Assembly (NCBI RefSeq): GCF_035046485.1
Contig: NC_085138.1
Coordinates: forward strand, 269,247,694-269,311,693
Source: Aedes albopictus
Lineage: Eukaryota > Arthropoda > Insecta > Diptera > Culicidae
Direction: 5' to 3'
DNA length: 64,000 nucleotides
Shown: positions 43,284 to 53,824 of the stretch, one piece after another
How positions within the stretch are numbered: the stretch's first letter is position 1
Layout of the letters: each line of letters starts with the position of its first letter
Made by a program: the position numbers and the translations under genes
Notes under the pieces: model-generated
Database searches by the model: none
Seen by the model: the letters and a program-made list of their open reading frames with translations, nothing else
Told to the model about the DNA's origin: nothing

Positions 43284-44045
43284 ATAAAGTAAAACTTCCA
43301 TTCGGCTGGTTAAGCCGCAAAAATCGATAATTAATTAATTTAATTATGTTCTAAATTACTGCCTAGGGAATTTTCAGAGGAATTACCGAAAGAGCTTTCA
43401 ATGAAATTGCCGAAGATCTGACAGGAATTACTGTAAGATTTTCCACACAAATAACAAAAGAAATGTTCAAAGAAAGTGCTGAACACCGAAGTAATTCTCA
43501 GAGAAATCAATAATTAATGAAGTCATTTAATTTGTAGCTTTAGTTTTGTTCAAATGCGCCATTAATAAATGTTTGAATTATCGTGTGAAGTTTTATTTTT
43601 ATGCTACTATCAAGGAAAAATTCTAGGGGGTGCCAAATTCATTCTAGGGGGTGCCAGGCACCCCTGGAACCCCCCCCCCCCCCTAGCTACGCCAATGTTG
43701 AGAAATCCCGCGAAATGCCGCGCAATTTGGTAAAATTGTTAATATACATTACAAATTTCCATGAATTACAAACATTTTAGTATAAATTGGCTGATGGCTT
43801 TGACAGTGTAAAGGAATTTGCGAGTTTTTTTGCAAATATATGCTTGTTTAATACTTTTTTATGAAATTTGTTACTTTTTTCGGCGAATTAATGATTACGC
43901 CTTACAAAACCCATATGACTTGCCAATTAAACTAAAATTGGTTTAAAATTTTAGGACCGTGAAATTCACAATAGTAGGTACTCCGCGAAATTTAAAAAAA
44001 TTTGCCGAGAATTTTCATTGTCCCTAATCATCACCGTTGCTGATT

Positions 44046-44335
44046 ATGTTGCGGGTTTGTTCATTGGCTTTTTTCGGTAAAAATGATTTTAATTCAGCAT
44101 TTACCGAACGTTTCGACCTACTACCATTTTCGGTCATCCTCAGCGGTTCATGCTATGGGGCAGAGCTATGACCATTGCCCAGAAGTAACAGAAGAAACAG
44201 AAGTAAACATATGGGCAATGGTTATAGCTCTGCCCCATAGCATGAACCGCTGAGGTTGACCGAAAATGGTAGTAGGTCGAAACATTCGGTAAATGCTGAA
44301 TTTAAATCAGCATTTACCGAACAAACCCGCAACAT
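44046..44335. repeat. Foldback element, ~120-bp arms
   Basis: The ends are ATGTTGCGGGTTTGTTC and GAACAAACCCGCAACAT. Inside, AATTCAGCATTTACCGAACG, TCGACCTACTACCATTTTCG and GCGGTTCATGCTATGGGGCA are mirrored. The right arm carries an extra CAGCATTTACCGAAC. Confidence 0.88.
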
Positions 44336-45450
44336 AGCTGTAACTTTTCGAAAAATTCATCGAATATTCTCAAATTTTTACTGTTAGTTCATCAACTAGT
44401 TGTGTAACAGTGGTTCAAATTTGGAAAAGATCGAGCGATTCTGCACGAAGTTATAAAGATTCTTAAAAAAGGCATAATTACACTGCGCAACATTTTGTCT
44501 CAAGAGCAAACTTATGTGTCTCCGAAGGTTTTTGGGCCGCTGAATCCGAATCCGGGCTCAGATTTGTTCTAACACGTCACAATTTTGAGCTATACCTCAA
44601 TCTATAGGGCAAAATATGCGATTTTGGGCTTTTTTGACTGCAAGCCATTAAGCTTGGAAATATTTTTTTTAAGCAATCAAAAGGTTAATTGGTCAATTAA
44701 CATCTAAATTAACGACTCATGCAAAATATTTCGTTTTACCTAATCAAATTTGTTGGATTTAAGCATTTTATGTTAGTATGAAAACTTGCATGCAACTTTT
44801 GGAGGGTGACTTGTATGGGAAATATCGTACCTAACATAAATCAGTTTTAAGCGATCAAATTCAATTTGGTAAAACGAAATATTTTGCATGAGTCGTTAGT
44901 TTAGATGTTAATTGACCAATTAACCTTTTGATTGCTTAAAAAAAATATTTCCAAGCTTAATGGCTTGCAGTCAAAAAAGCCCAAAATCTCATATTTTGCC
45001 CTATAGATTGAGGTATAGCTCAAAATTGTGACGTGTTAGAACAAATCTGAGCCCGGATTCGGATTCAGCGGCCCAAAAACCTTCGGAGACACATAAGTTT
45101 GCTCTTGAGACAGACAAAAAGTTATTTTTTGTTACGCTGTGTTATCTGATAGCCAACTTTGGGCTGTTATATCTCCGAATTCACTGAACCTATTGCAATG
45201 AAACTTTGAGCATTTATGACCTATATAATAAACTCTGAAAACATTTGACTCAACTTAAAATTTTTAACATGAGATAAAGTTATAGCAATTTCATTTATTT
45301 CACGATTTTTTAGTAAATTGGTTTATTTTTAATATGCATTCCATTACTTTTTCAACTTAGTGGCGGCTGTGTGGTTACTTTCCTTCAAAACACATTTATG
45401 TATAAGTCAATTAGACGTAATGTAAATGAAACAATCCCCTGTAAGTTGCT
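44336..45450. mobile_element. Right portion of the TACAGGGGATAGAC foldback copy begun at 35333
   Basis: AGCTGTAACTTTTCGAAAAA, TTAGTTCATCAACTAGTTGT and TATATCTCCGAATTCACTGA match 60050-60240. TTAGTAAATTGGTTTATTTT and TTCAAAACACATTTATGTAT match 60325-60415. It is truncated before the second arm and is itself interrupted at 44481-45141. Confidence 0.75.
44481..45141. mobile_element. Foldback element with TTA duplication (Harbinger-like size)
   Basis: The ends are CACTGCGCAACATTTTGTC and, inverted, GTTACGCTGTG. Long near-perfect arms follow (TCTCAAGAGCAAACTTATGT, CCGGGCTCAGATTTGTTCTA, GGCTTTTTTGACTGCAAGCC, GTTAATTGGTCAATTAACAT). TTA flanks both ends (44478-44480, 45142-45144), as expected for PIF/Harbinger targets. 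About 290-bp arms, no transposase. Confidence 0.8.
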
Positions 45451-46184
45451 TTTGATATTATATTGTATAAAGAAAGTCTGGAGCTCGGCCAGATCTCTGT
45501 CCGTGTACAACTTGAAAGATGTCTTATGTAAAAGTTTTGGCCTTCTGATGAATATGTCGAATTGTCAATTGTCGAAGTCATCACTCTTTCTGCATTGCTT
45601 TATTGTTTCGCCAACCATGATTCTGATTAAAAATAATGGGATACATAACCTAGAGATGGGCAACCCGGAGCCGTTGGTTAAAAAGATCCGAACCAGTAAA
45701 ATGAGTGGATGAACCGTCGCTTGTTGTAGCGAGCCGGATCTCCCGTTTCTATGCCCTTATAATTCGGAAATCCAATCGATAGTTCAAACAAACAGGTGCC
45801 ATGGGGACCTGATCAGGTGATATTATCAATGCACCGGAAGATCACATGATCACATCATTCCTTATCTTTACTTATTATATGCAGAGGCATTGCTTAGCGA
45901 AAACTGTGTTGTGATCTCAGCCAAGTTTAAATATACATAATACAGCCACAAAACACCAGGACTTTTCAACTTGGTCACTTTCTGGGTCCAGTTAGTTGGA
46001 AAATTCATTTGCACACCATTTACAGGCATCAGCGGTTTCTGTAGTCGCAAACGGATGGGAATCTTTTACTTAACCCTTATTAAATTCATTGAAAGGTGTA
46101 TTTTATCATTTTTGAATGTAGTTTCCATTAGAAACTGTAATCACTATTTGGCGAATCTTTTTTTGTGCCGGCCACTGTATGTCA
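45451..46184. other. No gene recognised
   Basis: Unassigned sequence. Open frames at 45371-45712 and 45971-46255 have no recognisable domains and overlap repeat edges. Confidence 0.4.
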
Positions 46185-46510
46185 CGCACCTGAGACCTTC
46201 CAAACCCCCAGATAAGCCCATGTTACGCCTCCGGAGCCTTTTGAAAATCATCTGAAACTTCCTGAAATGCCACCGGGTGTTTCGCACCTAAGACTTAACC
46301 ACCGAAAACGCCTCTGTAAGGGCTCCGGATCCTAGTGAAGACCCTTTAAAACTTCCTGAATGTTACCGAAAATTCCCAGAACCCCTCTCAAACCCTTTGT
46401 TATGTGCCAGAGATCCCTTAAAAACACCCCTGAATCTCCCTGTAACGACTCTGAGCGCCACCTCTCCTGTAACTGCCTTTAAATCCCGCCTGACCCCCTA
46501 GGGCCCATCC
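46185..46510. repeat. C-rich low-complexity repeat
   Basis: Irregular copies of CCTGAAATGCCACC, ACTTCCTGAA and AACCCCTCTCAAACCC recur every 15-30 bp. No gene. Confidence 0.55.
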
Positions 46511-46756
46511 CGCATTTAACCCTCGATCTTCGGCTACCCTCAGCGACACCACGCTTATGCTGTGTATCAAAAGCATGTTTTTTCATGGTGCGTGTACTTA
46601 GTAGGGAGGGGAGACTGAGAAGACTTGATCCCTGGTGAGACTTGTTCCCCTCATGTTCTCTCAGAATCAAATAAGATTTTGATACGGCTGATGGTTTGTT
46701 TCAATCCTTCAGAAATCTTTAAGGCGATTCCGAAAAATTTTAATAACTTAAAAAAA

Positions 46757-46968
46757 AAAGACACTACACCGTCTTCAGCCAGAGGCTGCACAGACTGAAC
46801 ATTACCAACACGAGACAACGGACAACACACATAACACCCAGTGGCCCAATGGAGAATTTTCCGTTTGACGAAAAGTTTTCCCCGACTGGAGCGGGAATCG
46901 AACCCGCACTCCGAGGCTTACGAAACGCCTAGACCACTGACGCCGCCAACCGCACGGCCACGAAGCCT
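46757..46968 (-). mobile_element. tRNA-derived SINE, third family
   Basis: On the minus strand the tRNA-like head begins GGCTTCGTGGCCGTGCGGTT. It has A box GGCGTCAGTGGTC, an anticodon-like TTCGTAA loop and B box GGTTCGATTCC. A non-tRNA body follows (GGGGAAAACTTTTCGTCAAA, GTCAGTCTGTGCAG-like). The internal pol III promoter is intact in appearance. Confidence 0.82.
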
Positions 46969-47119
46969 ACATTTTGTGAAAATTTAACCAAATAGTGTCA
47001 AAATTTCAAAGCACATAGCTCAAATAAAATAGTATCAAACATGTTTATCCAAATAAGGTTGTTGTAGACATAGTTTAATGAATACAGCTGTACACGAGAT
47101 GACTTTATCCCTCGAGGAT

Positions 47120-48420
47120 TACACAGCTAATCACGTTCGGTAATTTTTACCGAAATCTCAACCGCTGAGCGTTCGGTAATGGGTTCACTAGTTTACAAAA
47201 TAAAACGAAAGTCGTGAACTTCTGTCAACGACCAAAATTTTTGAAGCACAATTTAGCGCTGATTTCGAAACCGTGCTTCAAAAAATGTTAAGTAGAACAG
47301 TTTTTGAGTTTTAGCTCAATATTGAGATTTACAACTTTTTAAAATAAGGAATTAACTAAAATTCAAATATCTTGCGTTTTGTTCAACCAATTTTAAATAC
47401 AATTCGATCATCTGAATGCAGGTTTTGCGTCAGATTGATGAAATTCAAGATATTGGTGAGTGTTGGCGCCACACATGAACGGCGTCATTCAGGCACCCTC
47501 AGCCGTAGCAGCGGCGCTTTGGCGCATTCATTTGAGGTAGTTTTCTCTTTATTTCACTGCTAGCAGCAAGCAGCCCAACGACTATTGTCACAGTCGCACT
47601 GGGCTGCGTGGTGCTAGCCCGTCAGCGCATCGCACATTGTGGCGATGTGCATTCAAATGTTTATCCGTACTATCGCTGCCGCCTATAAAAGCGGCAGCTG
47701 TTTCTATGTATCGTTAGTTGTAAGCAATAGAACCACCACAGAGCAGGAGCACTGCCTCTCTGTGGTGCGCCAATAAAACGTAAAACTGTAGTAGAAGAGT
47801 AGTTCGTTCTTCGTCTTGTCCCCGGGGGAAAGAAGACACAACGTAGGGGCCTATCAACCGCTGGACGAAACAGTGAGTTTTGGGGACGATCTCCTTAAAT
47901 TTCAGCCAAATTTCTAAAAATATATGAAGAAATTTAATTTTTATTTTTTACAATAAGAAAAAAAACATTTAAAAAAATCGTACTCAACGGTTATTTGACA
48001 CATAATATAGACGAGTTACAGTAAAAAATTCAGCTCAATCGGAGCATTGACTACGGGGAATGAGATGTGTGAAGTGAGCGACTTTGCTCAAAAAGAGAAC
48101 AGAAATCGATTTCAAATCGTCAACCTTGTACGGAAAGTCGAAAAAAATTCTGCTCCACTGTAATTTTTTTCCTTCGCGTTTTCGAACTCAGGACATGATT
48201 CTACACCAAAAATGATTATCAGCTTACCGAGTTCAAAAATGCTGTAAACTAGTTTTTAAGGAAATTCTGTAAAAAAATACCAAATTTCGGTAAAATGTTA
48301 TCGTTTATCTGTCAAACTCTAACGAATTTCGGTAAAAATTGCTACCTTTACCGATTTTTTCCTGTAAAATAAACTTAACGGTTGAGATTACCGAAGTCGG
48401 TGATTTCTTCTAACTGTGTA
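47120..48420. mobile_element. TIR element (TACACAG...CTGTGTA) hosting a solo LTR
   Basis: The ends are TACACAGCTAATCACGTTCG and, inverted, CGGTGATTTCTTCTAACTGTGTA-type text. TCGGTAATTTTTACCGAAAT and GGTTGAGATTACCGAAGTCG are subterminal repeats. Without the solo LTR it is about 0.9 kb and non-coding. Confidence 0.65.
47461..47872 (+). mobile_element. Solo LTR with 5-bp duplication GTGAG
   Basis: A 412-bp unit starts TGTTGGCGCC and ends GACGAAACA (TG...CA). GTGAG flanks it (47456-47460, 47873-47877). TATAAAAG at 47684-47691 and AATAAA at 47772-47777 lie in the order of an LTR promoter and polyadenylation site. A solo LTR forms when the two LTRs of an element recombine. Confidence 0.85.
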
Positions 48421-48440
48421 CACACACATATTATGTGTGA

Positions 48441-48618
48441 AGCGGACCTGGTGTGGTGGTTAGAACACAAGACTATCACGCTGAGGACTTAGGATTGCAT
48501 CCCACTCCCGACATACCCACCAAATGTGAGTTCTTCCATCGGAAGGGAAGTAAAACGTGGGTCTCGATATGAACTAGTCTAGGGTTAAAAATCTCGTTAA
48601 TACAGACAAAAAAAAAAC
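48441..48618 (+). mobile_element. tRNA-derived SINE, second family, plus-strand copy
   Basis: AGCGGACCTGGTGTGGTGGT and TTAGAACACAAGACTATCAC match 25413-25615, ending AATCTCGTTAATACAGAC with a poly-A tail. The B box has decayed to GGATTGCATCCC. Confidence 0.85.
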
Positions 48619-48660
48619 GTTATATATACGAAACAAAAATTCTGAAAAGGTTATATAAGC

Positions 48661-49107
48661 CGGGGCCCGTGGCGCAGTGGCTACATGTTCGCTTCATAAG
48701 CGGATGGTCATGGGTTCGATCCCAGCCTCGGCACTTCGTCAGTTGCTCGTCCCCGTGAGAGCGGCTGGCACTTGACCCTCTTCTGAGCTCTCATAGTTCA
48801 AACGGACCCGGATAATTGGATATCGGTGAATGGCAACCCATAATGGACGACCCCCAATCGGACTGGAAAAGGAGCAACAGCCACACATCATTTAATCATC
48901 GTGCTCATCGTTCTACCGAGGACAGGGTAGAAAAGTGAAAGCAGCACAAAGGCAAACCAGTTCGATATAGATGAATAAGAATATAATAGAATACATTTAG
49001 GCGCTGTACAAAATGAAGTGCAGCCGCCAATTGGAATCGCTCACGTAGTGCCCTAGTGGACAAAAGAGCTGTAAAATAGGTTAAGTGATTAAGAATAAAA
49101 AAAAAAA
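48661..49107 (+). mobile_element. tRNA-derived SINE, fourth family (tRNA-Met-like head)
   Basis: The head GCCCGTGGCGCAGTGGCTAC has an anticodon-like TTCATAA loop and B box GGGTTCGATCCC, so it resembles a CAT-anticodon tRNA. A ~370-bp body follows, including CCCGTGAGAGCGGCTGGCAC and AGGACAGGGTAGAAAAGTGA, and ends in an A-rich tail. The head is the best-preserved tRNA-like sequence in the window, but the body and tail mark it as a SINE rather than a tRNA gene. Confidence 0.85.
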
Positions 49108-49116
49108 ATAAACTTT

Positions 49117-49293
49117 ATACACCCGATTCTTTTTTGCACGGGTCTGGTTTTTGCTATAACTCTGTCAATTTTCAACCGACTCTCATGAAATTATGTACAC
49201 ATGTAGGTACGATTAGTGCTATTCGTGTACAAAAAATCATGAGAATCGGTTGAAAATTGACTGAGTTATAGCAAAAAAAAAGAATCGGGTGTA
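49117..49293. mobile_element. 177-bp foldback MITE, TACACCCGATTC ends
   Basis: The arms TACACCCGATTCTTTTTTGC, GCTATAACTCTGTCAATTTT and CAACCGACTCTCATGA are mirrored to the terminal GAATCGGGTGTA. TA at both ends suggests a Tc1/mariner-type target. Internal words recur at about 33140. Confidence 0.82.
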
Positions 49294-49837
49294 TGCAATT
49301 CATATGATAAATCAGCTTTATAGTGCTGGTTTTCCAATAAGTTTTTTAAACTTTTATGTAAATGTATTATTATTTTTAGCAATATTCTAACTACATTTAA
49401 TTCGTATTCCTATTCTTCTGTGTTTTCATGGACTTTTGCTAATGAATGATTCAATTAAGGATGGTGTTTATTTTATGAAATGATATACAAACTTTGACCA
49501 ATCTTAAACAACTACATAATTTAATATCAAAACATAGAAAACGACCAACATAAGAAAAGGGCGGAGCAACCATTATGATTTCCGTCTATTCATGTAAACT
49601 TACTGCAGAGGTTATATTATGCCACCAGCTAGCGGTAGAGGTTTACAACAGTATTTGAAATTACATCTAAAAGAGATGGGAGAAACTACTATTCACTACG
49701 TTTGCTCTGCCCTGCTCGCGTATTGGTCTAGAGATGTTTGCTCTTCATGCATATTGTTTGGAAATTATTAATGCACAGCAACCCCATGTGCCCTTTACAT
49801 TTGCAAAAAAAAACTTCTCATCTGTTTTTTTTTTCTG
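49294..49837. other. 3' flank of gene 4; nothing else recognised
   Basis: No canonical AATAAA was seen on the minus strand just after the stop. Variant signals such as ATTAATAA near 49770 are possible. No other features. Confidence 0.4.
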
Positions 49838-50484
49838 TTAACGCAGTGTTGTTTCGGGAAAACATGTCGCTTCGGATGCGAGCAAACATTGCCCAGTAAA
49901 CATGTCGAACCTCCGGAATACTGAACACGACTGTAATCGCTCGAAGCCATCTCGACAATAGTAGTAAAGACGGCAATTCGTGCTGTGAATTCGATAAGCG
50001 GCTCCCTGTGGTGGGCATGGGTCCATGGGCAGCAAGACATCCAAAAATCCTTCAGATGGCGGCGTAACAGTTACCGGAACACTTTGCGTTGTAGGAGCAT
50101 TTGTTGTAGTTGATGTCGTAGTTGTTATCGGTGGATCCGTGGGCTCTGGTTCACCATCGTCACACTCATAGTCCGGATCACACAAAAAGGTTTGCGGGTT
50201 GAAATTTTCCCCGACGTCACAGTCCAGCAAGGTTAGGACATCGTTTGAACAATAATAAAACTGATTGCATGCCTCGGCTGGACTCAAGGGAAAATCTTCT
50301 GAAGAGCATACTGCTCTGAAATGGTGTTCAATGCTCCTTTCGACAGGATTTGCTTCAGCAGCATTAAATAAAATGACAACAATGAAGCACACAGTTTTAG
50401 CTGAAACGATATATAGGATGAAATTAAAAATCTGCGACACAAATATTTTGTAGTAATATCCAAACCTGCTTGGAAAAGATTCAT
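49838..50484 (-). CDS. Two-domain CBM14 mucin-like secreted protein (gene 4)
   Basis: The CDS on the minus strand joins 50484-50466 and 50400-49838 (193 residues). Exon 1 encodes MNLFQA plus one base; the 65-nt intron has donor CAG|GTTTGG and acceptor CGTTTCAG|CT. Splicing completes a signal peptide (MNLFQAAKTVCFIVVILFNA, cleaved after AEA, residue 23). Reading without the splice would start at an intronic ATG and lose a normal signal sequence, so I prefer the spliced form. CBM14 domain 1 runs from residue 38 (CSSEDFPLSPAEACNQFYYC onward). A Thr/Pro linker (PPITTTTSTTTNAPTT) follows. CBM14 domain 2 (CPPQGAAYRIHSTNC onward) lies near the C-terminus, ending FPETTLR. It is likely a small chitin-binding mucin of the peritrophic matrix or other chitinous lining. 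Confidence 0.9.
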
Positions 50485-50554
50485 TGTATCGATTAACACC
50501 AACTGTCTCTTTGAGCGCGTTATCGAGTATTGAACACTAGAATCGCAAAAGCTT

Positions 50555-50562
50555 TATTTATA
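50555..50562 (-). promoter_or_regulatory. TATA box of gene 4
   Basis: TATAAATA on the minus strand has its first T at 50562. The initiator-like TTCAATAC places an A at 50531, 31 bp downstream, which is canonical spacing. This gives a 5' leader of about 47 nt before the ATG at 50484. Confidence 0.7.
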
Positions 50563-52003
50563 ACGCGCCATCATCAACGTCATTCATCATAATATCTCAC
50601 GAGCCTTCCAGAATTATCTTCTTCATTTTGGCATAACATCGCAACAGGGCTAGAGACTGCTCTCAACTTGGGTTCTATCAGCACTTGCACAGTTGATAAC
50701 TATGAATTATCACAAAAAATCTACTGTAGCAGTCAAGAAAGCTTTTACGTATTTCAAAAATATTATGAACCATATACCGAAACTATACCGAACCAATCGA
50801 ACTCAGATACATTCGATATGGTTTTGATCAATAGCTACATATTTTCCAGACGAGCTACGTTGGTCGCCAAATGTTATACCTTTATATGAATTTGACGCGT
50901 CGCAAATCGTAGAGATGCAAGTCCCTGTTGAGTTTTTGGAAACCTCATTCGTCAGGTAAGAGTAATTTCTGGAAAGTGAATCAATGCCTTTTTTCAACTA
51001 TGTCATTGCTATCAGTCACAGTAAGTTGTGGATTTCGCAATGATAACAGCGGAAGCTATTCCAAGAATGTGTGCTATATGTACATTGTGACTCAAGGAAG
51101 GAATTTCTGTTGAAGAAAATAGAACATTCAATCTTTGTTCAAATCGCATGACAGATATCCGCAAAGTCGACTTAAAATGATAGCAACGATTCCGTTTTTT
51201 TTAGATAGCATCGTATTCTCCTGCAATGCGGACTACAAAAAAATATCGTTGATGTAAGCTATGTAGTTATCTGAATCTTATCCCCTATGAACGGGGTTAA
51301 CTTTTTAAAGATAGTTGTGCCAGAGTAAGGGAATCACGTACTGTAACTCAGGACCACTATCCATTAATATTAGTTGGTCTTGAGTTCAGTCAGCGCTAAG
51401 GGGAGATGAGCCATCCTAGGGCTGAATATGTCTTTAATAAATACCAAAAAATCACCAAGCATGTAACTGTATTAGCTTTGCATACTGCACAGAAAAAGTT
51501 ATATCACAATAAATTTCTACGTAGTGATCTTCACCCGTCAATGAGAAAAGTGATAAAGATACTGCGATTTGCCGTGCAACAAAGCGTAAGTTAGAATAGC
51601 AGCCCATCACAATTAAAAAAAAAACACACACAACTACAACATCAGCAGCGGTCGGAACAAGTCTCGGTCATTGGCGAATCATCTCAATGCTAGGATATCG
51701 GCAGCAAAATTTTATGGAGACGAAATAAGACTGATTATGACGAAAAGCATTGTGCACGACGCAACCAGAAAAAAATAAGTAAAGGTAGTGAAGGAATGTT
51801 GGCCCACCTAGTGAGTTTTATTACATTTATCACATAACCTCTACAAAATATCGGCAAATTTTAATTGAAATTCGAAAAAATATTTAACTGTGTAGTGACC
51901 TTCATTTTGTACGCTAGTTATGTAATGTAAGTATGTTTTCATACTTACCTTACTGGACAGACTAAGGCCTGAGTTGCTTTGCATATAGTTAAAAACCTCA
52001 CCC
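50563..52003. other. Upstream region of gene 4; no further gene
   Basis: Low-complexity and unassigned sequence with short frames only (for example 50668-50889, 51406-51594) and no domains or repeats that I recognise. It may hold regulatory sequence for gene 4. Confidence 0.4.
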
Positions 52004-52403
52004 AAGGATGGGAATACTCACTTGCAAAGAGTTACACTCACTTGCTTTTTTCTCAGCTCAGAAGCGTGCAATAAATAAACAATGTATGGACGACTTTTGC
52101 CTTATGGTTTTGTCTAAAAGTTTGCCGAATAGAGTAGGGGTCGCACACGCATACCGAAGTCGTGAAGGAGCTGCGAAGGCTACTCTCCACGAGGTGAATG
52201 TAAATTACACTCACCTCGTAAAGAGTTGCCTTCACAGCCCTGTCACGACTTTGGTATGCGTGGGCGATCCTTACTCTATTCGGCAAAGTTTAAGACAAAA
52301 TCACAGGTAAAAGTCGTCCATACATCGTTTCTTGATTGCACGCTTCTGAGCTGAGAAAAAAGCAAGTGAGTGTAACTATTTGCAAGTGAGTGTTCCCATC
52401 CCT
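52004..52403. repeat. Foldback element, ~190-bp arms
   Basis: The ends AAGGATGGGAATACTCACTT and AAGTGAGTGTTCCCATCCCT are inverted. The mirror continues through TTTTTTCTCAGCTCAGAAGC, GTATGGACGACTTTT, TTGCCGAATAGAGTA and CACGAGGTGAATGTAAATTA. Overlapping frames on both strands across it are palindrome artefacts. Confidence 0.9.
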
Positions 52404-52606
52404 GACCTTACCATCTGAGGCTACACTTAATGCAAAGGAAATCAAATTGGGTTAGGGATCCATGTATGCACTAACTCTTCGAAGACTGGAAAGTGCTAGC
52501 ACGTAAGGAACATACTAGAATCCTTATTACTGAACACATGTTCCATTATTGGAATGATATTGCTGCTAATGTTAAAACCCGGGTCCTAAACTTCCTACTG
52601 GGGAGA

Positions 52607-53824
52607 CCCGAGCAGAGGAAAATATCTAAATAATAATAACGGAATCACAAAACCTGTTTTTATATCTCGATTTGTTATTATTAACTTATTAAGTCATCAC
52701 CGTTCCATAACATGTTCTGTTTGGCAATCTTATTTTGTGCTCTTGGTATATTTTCTTTAAATTACATTTCAATAACATGTTTTGTTGTAGCACAAGTTCA
52801 GTTATCATTGTGTCATTGAGACTGTTAAATATTTGATCATTAATATTACAACATAACTAGCTTTGCAATCAAAACTACACCATTCGAGATGTTCGTTGTT
52901 CACAGCATTCCGTGAGGAACTGTAAGAGAAAATTTTATTTTGTCATCAGTTCCTCTTCTTACTGACATTACGTTTTAACTGTGACAGAGCCAACTTATCA
53001 GCCTTTTGTTTTATAAGCACTTTGAAAAGTATACCTGTTTTTTTGTCCCAGTTTCAGTTAGGTATGAATACGAAAATAGAGAGTGTAATAGAGTGTTAGC
53101 CATTTTACGAAACATTTTGGATCAACTGGTGGAATTCAAGGACGAAAAACACATTTTCGACAAAAATGTAAAAAAAAGTCATCAAGAACCCCATTGATTA
53201 TTTTTAGACATTTTATTTTTTATTGATTTCACTGCATCTTGCCCACTTAGATTCACTTGGATAAATGTGTCAATCAATGAGGTAATAATGTAAATTAATG
53301 TTATAAACAATGAATAATACAATATAATACATAAAGGGTTTCAAAACGACGGTAGTTTTTCATCGTAAGTTGTTTGGAAAATAAACGAACACTATTGTTT
53401 CTCTCTGTTTTCGATAATAAATCACTTGCGACAACAATAGCGTCCCAATTATGAATGAAACATTATACAATAGATCCTATTATTGCGTATCCCATTGAAT
53501 GCATATGGGACTATCCGCAACAGAAAAACAGCGAATTTTGTTTTCAGATTGTTATCAATAACGTATTCATATCAAAATTTGTTATTGAAATATTTTAAAA
53601 ATTCGCTGTTTTTAAGTTGTTATTGAAACCAACAAAACATGTTATTAAACAGGTCTTCCAGGAACATTTTTTTGTTATAATTTTTGTTATTTTGCCGCTT
53701 ATGACAGACAAGTTAATAACAGGATATGTTATGTAAATAACATGAAAATAACTCTTTCCGCTACTTAGTTATTTTTCCAAAATAACACATTTTATTATGC
53801 TGTTGCTATTCCCTTCTGCTCGGG
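52607..53824. mobile_element. TIR element of the CCGAGCAGAGG family, copy 2
   Basis: The ends are CCCGAGCAGAGGAAAATA and, inverted, CCCTTCTGCTCGGGG. Repeated AATAACA/TGTTATT words fill the subterminal regions. The 63-codon frame at 53006-53197 has no recognisable domain. It shares terminal sequence with 19806-20305. Confidence 0.6.

Larger units (their letters stand above)
35506..43697. mobile_element. Inner hAT-type element (8-bp duplication TTGAGAAA)
   Basis: The terminal inverted repeats are CATTGGCGTA and TACGCCAATG, extended by TCTAGG/CCTAGC. TTGAGAAA flanks it at 35498-35505 and 43698-43705. Both ends carry CTAGGGGGTGCC subterminal repeats. The 8.2 kb interior is AT-rich imperfect repeats plus later insertions (36919-39280, 41348-42099, 43067-43283). 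No transposase was seen, so it is non-autonomous or hollowed out. Confidence 0.85.
35437..44026. mobile_element. Outer hAT-type element (8-bp duplication ATCATCAC)
   Basis: The terminal inverted repeats are TAGGGACAATG and CATTGTCCCTA. ATCATCAC is duplicated exactly on both sides (35429-35436, 44027-44034). An 8-bp duplication with TAGGG-type ends is the hAT signature. Its own sequence is short: about 70 bp on the left (AAATTCGCGATTTCGCGG) and 330 bp on the right (CGCGAAATGCCGCGC). A second element inserted in it supplies the rest. No transposase was seen. Confidence 0.85.

Noticed and set aside
46879..46968. Functional tRNA gene on the minus strand
   Set aside because: B box and anticodon-like loop are present, but the body and context match a SINE.
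48665..48736. Functional tRNA-Met gene
   Set aside because: The cloverleaf-like head continues directly into a SINE body and A-rich tail, without the T-run terminator expected after a tRNA gene.
52008..52310. Overlapping plus and minus frames encoding similar peptides (NRVGVAHAYRSR / NRVRIAHAYQSR)
   Set aside because: They are the two arms of the 52004-52403 foldback read on opposite strands, not a conserved protein.
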